The notes beneath the pieces are model-generated. The model searched no databases and was not told where the DNA came from. It saw nothing but the letters and a program-made list of their open reading frames with translations. A program made the position numbers and the translations under genes. DNA of 11,912 bases from an uncultured Peptococcaceae bacterium (lineage in GTDB: Bacteria > Bacillota > Peptococcia > Peptococcales > Peptococcaceae). Location: NCBI GenBank assembly GCA_900553245.1, contig USCP01000036.1:1-11912 (forward strand). The letters run 5' to 3'. Shown here piece by piece: positions 7,075 through 11,912 of the stretch (positions within the stretch are counted from its first letter, which is position 1; each line of letters starts with the position of its first letter).

Positions 7075-7689
7075 TTATTTTTCAGTGTCCACAAGGCACG
7101 ATTCCATACGCTTCGCCAGATTTTGAGCAGAAAGCTCGATAGGACGCGCTTCCTCGCGATAATCCCAGACAACCTTCAACAACGCGCGCTCATTTTCGTC
7201 CTCACAAAGCGCCATCATGTCCTCTGGAGACAGACCTTTTTTTAACAACTTTCCGACCAATTTGTCGAGCTTCATGAGTACCGGCAACCCTTCCGGAAGA
7301 GTCAATTTTTGTTTTTTCTCTGTCTTTTCGGCATGCTTAATACTTTCCCAATCCATAGGCACTTCCGCACCGTTTGCCGGCGGATAAATGCGTGGGTGAC
7401 GGCGTTTCATCTTCGCCACCACCTCATCAATAACCGCCTGCAAATCAAAAGCCCCTTCACGCGCCGCTAAGACAGCATGAAAGACCACTTGGAAAAGTAC
7501 ATCGCCCAACTCCTCGCGAAGGTTATCTGTATCCTTGGTATCAATGGCATCGCACACCTCATAGGCTTCTTCAATCATATGCTTACGCATACTCTCATGA
7601 CTCTGCGCACGATCCCACGGACAACCGTCCGGCGCCAAAAGTGTTTCCACAACATCAAGCAACGGCATAATATCAGTCTGCTTACACAT
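7075..7689 (-). CDS. mazG: Nucleoside triphosphate pyrophosphohydrolase MazG
   Basis: Hydrolyses (d)NTPs to NMP and PPi, cleaning the nucleotide pool; cytoplasmic. 204 aa, shorter than the two-domain E. coli protein (263 aa) and without the methylase-like N-terminal domain of Bacillus YabN. The N-terminal MazG domain is intact: CPWDRAQSHESM (23-34), the metal-binding EExxE (40-44) and EELGD (59-63), then FQVVFHAVLAARE. KMKRRHPR (93-100) and DWESIK (113-118) follow. The C-terminal half is less conserved but retains the second helical region (KLVGKLLKKGL...). ATG at 7687-7689 has AGGAGG at 7696-7701, 6 nt upstream. The flippase terminator lies just before it, so a promoter of its own or readthrough is needed; no clear promoter was seen. 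No terminator is visible after it, so transcripts may run into hup. Confidence 0.95.
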   Translation of the reverse strand: MCKQTDIMPLLDVVETLLAPDGCPWDRAQSHESMRKHMIEEAYEVCDAIDTKDTDNLREELGDVLFQVVFHAVLAAREGAFDLQAVIDEVVAKMKRRHPRIYPPANGAEVPMDWESIKHAEKTEKKQKLTLPEGLPVLMKLDKLVGKLLKKGLSPEDMMALCEDENERALLKVVWDYREEARPIELSAQNLAKRMESCLVDTEK

Positions 7690-7699
7690 CCCTATCCTC

Positions 7700-9334
7700 C
7701 TAACAAAAAAAGCGTTTCCGAAGAAACGCTTTTACACTTTCGCAATTACTTGCCGCCCCATTTTTGAGCGAGCTTTGGACCGATTTTTGGCACCTTTTCA
7801 AGGGTATGCGATCCATACCGCCCATCACAAAGATGACAACGAAATAGCTGATCACACCGACAAGAATCCCACAAGCGGTAATCATCAACGCATTTCCAAT
7901 CAAATCCACAAAGAAATGCTTTACAACAGTAACACAAGCCGCCATCACCGCGGTAGCAATGATTGGCTTCAACACCATTTGCTTCGCGCTAAACCAGCCC
8001 CAACCTACAATACGACCCAACTGAATCAAATTGTGGAGAGCTGCCACAGAAAAACCAATCACCGTTGCAACAGCAGCCATACGAATGTCTGCACCCGGAC
8101 GAGATAAGAGTACATAGTTCAAGACAACCTTAATCACAGCACCCATAATCAAGCTACTCATCGGAATCAACACACGCCCCAGGCCTTGCAAGGCGCTTGC
8201 GGATACCTGATACACCCCGACCGCCAAAACAGTAAAGGCCACATAGCTCAACGCCATCCCAGATGGAGCATTGTCATAAAGAAGCGCGCAAATCGGTGTC
8301 CCCAAGGTTGCAAGCCCAGCGGCAGCCGGAAGCATTAACAAAATGGTAAGCATCAAGGACGTGCGAATATTATGATCCACACCCGCTTGATCCTTAAGTT
8401 CATGCAAATTTGCTACCGTTGGCACAAGACTCGCCGCCACCGCTGTGGTAATAATAAACGGTAAATTGATAATCGGCATCGCGTAGGATGACAAATACCC
8501 GTATTGAATCAGCGCCTGTTCATGCGCCATCCCGGAAGCCTCCAAGCAAGCAATATCCATCGACGAATCAATAAATTGCATAATTGGAAGCACCAATGCC
8601 CCGATAGAAATCGGAATCGCATAATACACAAGCTGCTTCATCATCTGTGCAGTGGTTTCAGGCGCCTGTGGTTCGACCACATTGACCGGATGATTGCGCT
8701 TATAATATCTGACAAAGAAAATTGCCAAGAAAGTAAAACCGCAAATCCCACCGACAGCGGAGCCAAAGCTTGCCCCTGCAACAATCACTTCAAGAGGCTT
8801 GCCGGCCAAAAGAAAAATCGCAAGGAAGATTGTCCCAACGCGGAAAAATTGTTCTAAAATCTGAGAAACGGCTGTCGGCACCATTTGTTGGTGCCCTTGG
8901 AAATAGCCGCGAAGCACTGCCATCAGACAGCTAAATACCATCGCCGGAGAGAGCATCTTGAGGCTCAACGCCGCCTGTGGTTCGTTAAAGAGGGCTTGGG
9001 CAATCACATCTGCTTGAGTAAAGAAAATCAAGCCGATGACAATCCCAATTGCCGAAAGCAGCGTGAACGCCGCTTTAATCAAACGCACACTTTCACCATG
9101 CTCGGCACGTTCTTCATAAACAGCCACCATTTTGCTCACCGCAAGAGGAACCCCAGCGGTAGAAAGTGCAAACATTACCGAATACACCGAATAGCTCAAG
9201 CCATACAGCGCAGCCCCTTCTTCCCCGACAATACGGTTAAAAGGAATACGATACAGCGCCCCCAGCATTTTACCCAAAACGCCGGCAATGGTTAATATGA
9301 GTGCACCTTTAAAAAAGGAAACTTGCTTTGACAT
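7700..9334 (-). CDS. MurJ/SpoVB-type flippase (YabM-like, MOP superfamily), C-terminus probably frameshifted
   Basis: Polytopic membrane protein of the polysaccharide/oligosaccharide flippase family related to MurJ, SpoVB and Bacillus YabM; probably moves lipid-linked cell-wall or polysaccharide precursors across the membrane (inferred). 544 aa as an open frame, with 14 hydrophobic segments as expected. The start MSKQVSFFKGALILTIAGVLGKMLGALYRIPFNRIVG shows the family N-terminus. ATG at 9332-9334 has GAGG at 9342-9345 (7 nt). It follows purA by 17 nt. After GGMDR (about 7810) the frame gives an unfamiliar 35-40 residue tail that reads through the terminator hairpin and stops inside the mazG ribosome binding site. 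Another frame gives TLEKVPKIGPKLAQKWGGK and stops at 7746-7748, just before the terminator. That looks like the original end, so a one-base loss near 7801-7815 is likely. The transporter core is unaffected. Confidence 0.9.
   Translation of the reverse strand: MSKQVSFFKGALILTIAGVLGKMLGALYRIPFNRIVGEEGAALYGLSYSVYSVMFALSTAGVPLAVSKMVAVYEERAEHGESVRLIKAAFTLLSAIGIVIGLIFFTQADVIAQALFNEPQAALSLKMLSPAMVFSCLMAVLRGYFQGHQQMVPTAVSQILEQFFRVGTIFLAIFLLAGKPLEVIVAGASFGSAVGGICGFTFLAIFFVRYYKRNHPVNVVEPQAPETTAQMMKQLVYYAIPISIGALVLPIMQFIDSSMDIACLEASGMAHEQALIQYGYLSSYAMPIINLPFIITTAVAASLVPTVANLHELKDQAGVDHNIRTSLMLTILLMLPAAAGLATLGTPICALLYDNAPSGMALSYVAFTVLAVGVYQVSASALQGLGRVLIPMSSLIMGAVIKVVLNYVLLSRPGADIRMAAVATVIGFSVAALHNLIQLGRIVGWGWFSAKQMVLKPIIATAVMAACVTVVKHFFVDLIGNALMITACGILVGVISYFVVIFVMGGMDRIPLKRCQKSVQSSLKNGAASNCESVKAFLRKRFFC
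7705..7733 (-). terminator. Terminator after the flippase gene, UUCG tetraloop
   Basis: Perfect 11-bp inverted repeat (arms 7708-7718 and 7723-7733). On the minus strand the loop is TTCG closed by C-G, the extra-stable cUUCGg tetraloop, and the stem runs into seven T. It lies between the flippase and mazG and within the last codons of the frameshifted flippase frame. Confidence 0.9.
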
Positions 9335-9351
9335 AGATGCGCCTCAAATCA

Positions 9352-10635
9352 TTAAATGATATGGTCGCGGATAATGGTCTGTTCACGGCCAGGGCCAACA
9401 GCGACAATCTTAACAGGCACGCCGGTAAGAGCTTCCACGCGCGCCACAAAAGCCTTTGCAGCTTCAGGAAGTTCATCGTAGCTGGTACAAGAAGTGGTAT
9501 CACATTGCCAGCCCGGTACGGTTTCGTAAATTGGTTCAACCAATTCGAGATCGTCCAAGCGACCTGGGAAATACTTGATTTCTTCCCCTTTCAAACGATA
9601 ACCGGTGCAAATTTGGATTTCAGGAAGGGTATCCAAAATGTCGAGCTTCATCAATGCCAATTCGGTAATGCCATTGATACGGATAGAATAGTTGATGAGC
9701 GCCACATCCAACCAACCGCAACGGCGGGTACGACCGGTAACGGTCCCAAATTCGTGACCGCGGGTTTGAAGTTCCACACCGATTTCATTATCTTGCTCGG
9801 TAGGGAATGGACCTGCACCAACACGAGTAGTGTAGCTCTTGATAATCCCCAAAACAGAATTGATATGTTGTGGTCCAACCCCTGCGCCAACGCAAGCAGC
9901 ACCGGCATTAGGGTTAGAAGAGGTTACGAAAGGATAGGTCCCATGGTCGATATCAAGCAAGGTCCCTTGCGCACCTTCAAAGCAAACCTTTTTGCCATTT
10001 TTAAGTGCTTCGTCAAGCAAAAAAGAAGTATCAGTAATTTGACCCTTGATTTGTTCAGCAAGTGCCAAATATTCCTTTGCGATTTCTTCGGCGTCGAAAG
10101 GTTCTACGCCATAGAGCTTGCCGAGCATATCATTTTTGATAGCAACAGCATTTTTCAAGCGATCGAGGAAATACTCAGGATCCACGATGTCGCCCATGCG
10201 CAAACCGATGCGTGCGCACTTATCCATATAGCAAGGGCCAATCCCATTTTTGGTGGTACCGATTTTGTTGGCACCCTTTGCCAATTCTTCACATTCATCT
10301 TGTTTAATATGATAAGGCATAATCAAGTGGCATCGGTCACTGATAAGCAAGCGACTCACGTCTACACCCTTTGCCTTTAAGTATTCCATTTCCTTGATGA
10401 GCACTTTCAAGTCAACAACCACACCGTTTGCGATTACGCAAGTGGCATGACCGGAAATAATCCCAGAAGGAATCAAGCGAAGCTTGAATTCTTCCCCGTT
10501 AACAACAACGGTATGACCGGCATTGTTACCGCCTTGATAGCGTACAACATAATCTGCACGTTCAGCGAGATAGTCAGTGATTTTCCCTTTACCTTCGTCG
10601 CCCCATTGTGCGCCTAATAATACCAAACCTGGCAT
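9352..10635 (-). CDS. purA: Adenylosuccinate synthetase PurA
   Basis: Catalyses GTP-dependent joining of IMP and aspartate to adenylosuccinate, the first committed step from IMP to AMP; cytoplasmic homodimer. 427 aa, the normal length. Visible signatures are the N-terminal GAQWGDEGKGK (about 8-18, with the catalytic Asp), GGNNAGHTV (with the catalytic His near 41), GTTKNGIGP (about 126-134), GAQGTLLDIDHGTYPFVTSS (about 221-240) and the GRTRRCGW loop (about 301-308). I chose ATG 10633-10635 because GAGGTGA (10641-10647) lies 5 nt upstream. The GTG three codons earlier (10642-10644) is part of that ribosome binding site. It has its own promoter region upstream and is followed after 17 nt by the flippase gene, probably cotranscribed. 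Confidence 0.98.
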   Translation of the reverse strand: MPGLVLLGAQWGDEGKGKITDYLAERADYVVRYQGGNNAGHTVVVNGEEFKLRLIPSGIISGHATCVIANGVVVDLKVLIKEMEYLKAKGVDVSRLLISDRCHLIMPYHIKQDECEELAKGANKIGTTKNGIGPCYMDKCARIGLRMGDIVDPEYFLDRLKNAVAIKNDMLGKLYGVEPFDAEEIAKEYLALAEQIKGQITDTSFLLDEALKNGKKVCFEGAQGTLLDIDHGTYPFVTSSNPNAGAACVGAGVGPQHINSVLGIIKSYTTRVGAGPFPTEQDNEIGVELQTRGHEFGTVTGRTRRCGWLDVALINYSIRINGITELALMKLDILDTLPEIQICTGYRLKGEEIKYFPGRLDDLELVEPIYETVPGWQCDTTSCTSYDELPEAAKAFVARVEALTGVPVKIVAVGPGREQTIIRDHII

Positions 10636-10640
10636 CTTCT

Positions 10641-10647
10641 TCACCTC
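10641..10647 (-). promoter_or_regulatory. Ribosome binding site that sets the purA start
   Basis: GAGGTGA on the minus strand, 5 nt before ATG 10633-10635. The in-frame GTG within it (10642-10644) is therefore not the start. Confidence 0.85.
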
Positions 10648-10685
10648 AATAATTTGTTTATCCTAACTCGGTTCATTTCTCTTTA

Positions 10686-10713
10686 CATGCAAAAAGCACT
10701 GCTTTTAAGCATG
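10686..10713 (-). promoter_or_regulatory. Hairpin at the 5' end of the purA leader
   Basis: On the minus strand CATGC (10709-10713) pairs with GCATG (10686-10690), and AAAAGC (10701-10706) with GCTTTT (10692-10697), around an AGT loop. A small asymmetric internal loop (TT against T) separates the two. It starts about 3 nt after the predicted transcription start and has no U-run after it, so it looks like a 5' mRNA-stabilising or regulatory hairpin and not a terminator. Confidence 0.5.
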
Positions 10714-10722
10714 CTACACTTT

Positions 10723-10751
10723 ATTCTATCAAATATCACTCATAGGGTCAA
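10723..10751 (-). promoter_or_regulatory. Promoter of purA
   Basis: On the minus strand TTGACC (10746-10751), a 17-bp spacer and TAGAAT (10723-10728) match five of six consensus bases in each hexamer. The predicted start is near 10716, giving a leader of about 80 nt. Confidence 0.8.
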
Positions 10752-10762
10752 TCAAGACCCTA
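10743..10762. promoter_or_regulatory. Operator-like inverted repeat over the purA -35 box
   Basis: TAGGGTC-N6-GACCCTA is a perfect 7-bp inverted repeat of 20 bp in total. One arm covers most of the purA -35 hexamer, the classic position for a dimeric repressor. The binding protein is unknown, and the repeat does not resemble the Bacillus PurR box. Confidence 0.5.
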
Positions 10763-10785
10763 CCATTCTCACTGTCCTCGAACTA

Positions 10786-10834
10786 AAATAAGCGTCTTTT
10801 CACTAAATATAATTATATTTAGTGAAAAGACGCT
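10786..10834 (-). terminator. 44-bp perfect palindrome, probable terminator of the permease gene
   Basis: Bases 10791-10834 form a perfect palindrome with 22-base arms and no spacer. It starts 35 nt after the permease stop and is followed on the minus strand by TATTTTAG, a short U-rich tract. This suits an intrinsic terminator, although such a long loop-free stem with an A/T centre is unusual. A protein-binding or mobile-element origin cannot be excluded. Confidence 0.65.
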
Positions 10835-10869
10835 ATATATCACAATAACTATTACACTAATAAACTCTA

Positions 10870-11811
10870 CTAGCCTCCGTATGGCATCATCCATCCAACA
10901 AGTGGACCACCAATCAATACAGTTACAATCATCCCTACGGCCAAAATGACGAAACCGTATAAATATGCATATTTAACATCACATTGTTCATTACCATGCA
11001 TAATAACTGCAGTCATAGAAGCTGCCGGTGTCATGAAGGACAAGTTTAATGCCCAGAACATGAAGATATAAACAAGATATGGGTTACCGCCCATTCCAAT
11101 TACCATGTTACAGAAAATCGGAATAAAGACAATTGCCAGAATGATATTATGAACAACCTGAGTCGTTAACCCAACCAAAATCATACAGCAAATAGCAAAT
11201 AAGAACGGATTCATATCACCAAGAAGCGGCGTTAAGAAGCCCATGATAGTCTTAATAATACCTGCATCTTCCAATTGAAAAGCATCAGCTAATGGAATAG
11301 TTGCAACGATCATCCACATAACCGGCCAAGAAATATGCTTGGTACTACCCTTTGCCATGTCGTAATACGTCGAACCATCTTTTCTTCTAATCCAAGTTGC
11401 AACAATTGCCAAGACAATAGAAGTCCCGAGTACACCTTCCAATTTCCCAAGAAGTCCGGAAATAGCCCATTCCTTAGGTAAAACAGATGGTAAGGTAAGA
11501 AGCACAACAAAAGCAACTAAAATTGCAATGCCCCACTTTTGATCCCAGTTCATCTTATTGCCTCTGTATTTACCATAAATATCTTGATCTGTACGCAAAC
11601 TATCGAAATCAGGACGAATAACAAAAACCAAAATTGCAAAGAACACCAGAGTCAATGCAAGCAAAATCCCAACATTTACTACTACAAACGGTACAAAATC
11701 TAATGGAAGCTTGGTTGCATTTTGGAAAAAGCCATTATACACGATTGCCCCTTGGTAAAACGGGAAGCATTGCCCCCCCTGTACAACTAATGGACATATT
11801 GTACACGCCAC
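10870..11811 (-). CDS. SLC13-like (ion transporter superfamily) anion permease, C-terminal part
   Basis: 313-codon open frame encoding most of a polytopic secondary transporter that resembles the SLC13/divalent-anion symporter group; substrate unknown, perhaps a dicarboxylate or similar anion. At least seven long hydrophobic stretches are visible. Two hairpin-like, substrate-site-style segments also stand out: GLTTQVVHNI and FMTPAASMTAVIMHGNE, the latter near the C-terminus as in this superfamily. The only start that opens the frame is GTG 11809-11811, which has no ribosome binding site, and the protein then lacks the expected N-terminal third. The same frame continues upstream as protein-like sequence interrupted by TGA and TAG, so this is more likely the 3' portion of a broken gene than a complete short one. 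A G7 run (C7 on the + strand, 11773-11779) lies near its 5' end. It is followed by the 44-bp palindrome. Confidence 0.7.
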   Translation of the reverse strand: MACTICPLVVQGGQCFPFYQGAIVYNGFFQNATKLPLDFVPFVVVNVGILLALTLVFFAILVFVIRPDFDSLRTDQDIYGKYRGNKMNWDQKWGIAILVAFVVLLTLPSVLPKEWAISGLLGKLEGVLGTSIVLAIVATWIRRKDGSTYYDMAKGSTKHISWPVMWMIVATIPLADAFQLEDAGIIKTIMGFLTPLLGDMNPFLFAICCMILVGLTTQVVHNIILAIVFIPIFCNMVIGMGGNPYLVYIFMFWALNLSFMTPAASMTAVIMHGNEQCDVKYAYLYGFVILAVGMIVTVLIGGPLVGWMMPYGG

Positions 11812-11912
11812 ATACTGTACTCAAGGTGTTCTTTTATCGAATCCCATTGCATCTGCCTACGCATAGAGGAAACCCCAAACAATGAAAATCCCTGCGAAGC
11901 CAGTTGAACAAA
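11812..11912 (-). pseudogene. Upstream in-frame remnant of the anion permease with two stop codons
   Basis: In the same frame as the permease, the minus strand reads STGFAGIFIVWGFLYA, then TAG (11857-11859), then ADAMGFDKRTP, then TGA (11821-11823), then VQY directly joined to the 313-codon frame. The first piece looks like a membrane helix and the second like a loop, so this reads as coding sequence with two nonsense mutations and no change of frame. TAA, TAG and TGA all act as stops in neighbouring genes, so a changed genetic code is unlikely. Sequencing error remains possible. The 5' remainder lies beyond the window. Confidence 0.6.

Noticed and set aside
7746..7937. 63-codon minus-strand frame overlapping the flippase end
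   Set aside because: Its upstream half is an out-of-frame shadow of the flippase; only its last 19 or so codons look real, as the displaced flippase C-terminus.
9337..10380. 347-codon plus-strand open frame opposite purA
   Set aside because: Entirely antisense to a clear PurA; composition is low-quality and no domain is recognisable.
10779..10783. CGAAC half-site resembling a PurR box upstream of purA
   Set aside because: Only a five-base match, the flanking consensus does not fit, and no second inverted copy lies at the proper spacing.
11812..11912. Reassigned stop codon or selenocysteine explaining the permease stops
   Set aside because: Both TAG and TGA end neighbouring genes normally (tilS, rqcP, divIC), and two different stops would both need recoding.
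1..11912. CRISPR array, insertion sequence, tRNA/rRNA or a new defence-type system
   Set aside because: No regularly spaced repeats, transposase motifs or RNA gene sequences were seen; every substantial gene belongs to a known family.

Overview
The window is a chromosomal housekeeping region of a low-to-mid G+C Firmicute. All genes lie on the minus strand, so transcription runs from the right end toward base 1. The order flippase (YabM/SpoVB type) - mazG - hup - rqcP - divIC - S1 protein (yabR) - ppx/gppA - tilS - ftsH is the well-known Firmicutes divIC-tilS-ftsH neighbourhood. The sporulation genes found there in Bacillus (yabP, yabQ, spoIIE) and hpt are absent. Together with the NfnA-type reductase, this fits a non-sporulating anaerobe. 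My best guess is the class Negativicutes (Veillonella/Dialister-like), inferred from protein style only; I cannot name a genus.

Layout, right to left in the direction of transcription. Bases 10870-11912 hold the 3' part of an SLC13-like anion permease that looks broken by two in-frame stop codons near the window edge. A perfect 44-bp palindrome (10791-10834) follows it and probably acts as its terminator. Then comes the purA control region, with a near-consensus promoter overlapped by a 7-bp inverted repeat, followed by purA (AMP synthesis) and a 14-helix MurJ/SpoVB-like flippase. The C-terminus of the flippase appears frameshifted, so its reading frame now runs through its own terminator. 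Next are mazG (nucleotide pyrophosphohydrolase), hup (HU), rqcP (ribosome quality control), divIC (division), an S1-domain RNA-binding protein, ppx/gppA, tilS (tRNA-Ile lysidinylation) and ftsH (membrane AAA+ protease). ftsH ends at a strong terminator. The window closes with the first 220 codons of nfnA, cut just before its 2Fe-2S cysteine motif.

Transcription units inferred from the sequence: ppx-tilS-ftsH is tightly packed (8-nt overlap and 8-nt gap) and probably cotranscribed. hup, rqcP, divIC and the S1 gene each have a plausible promoter of their own, and terminators follow hup and the S1 gene. purA and the flippase gene are 17 nt apart and likely share the purA promoter.

I found no RNA genes, CRISPR array, insertion sequence or new multi-gene system. 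The points worth a second look are two probable gene-disrupting mutations, several regulatory structures (operator-like repeat, 5'-end hairpins, a terminator just inside the rqcP leader) and a few odd protein features. No gene-free stretch exceeds 300 bases.
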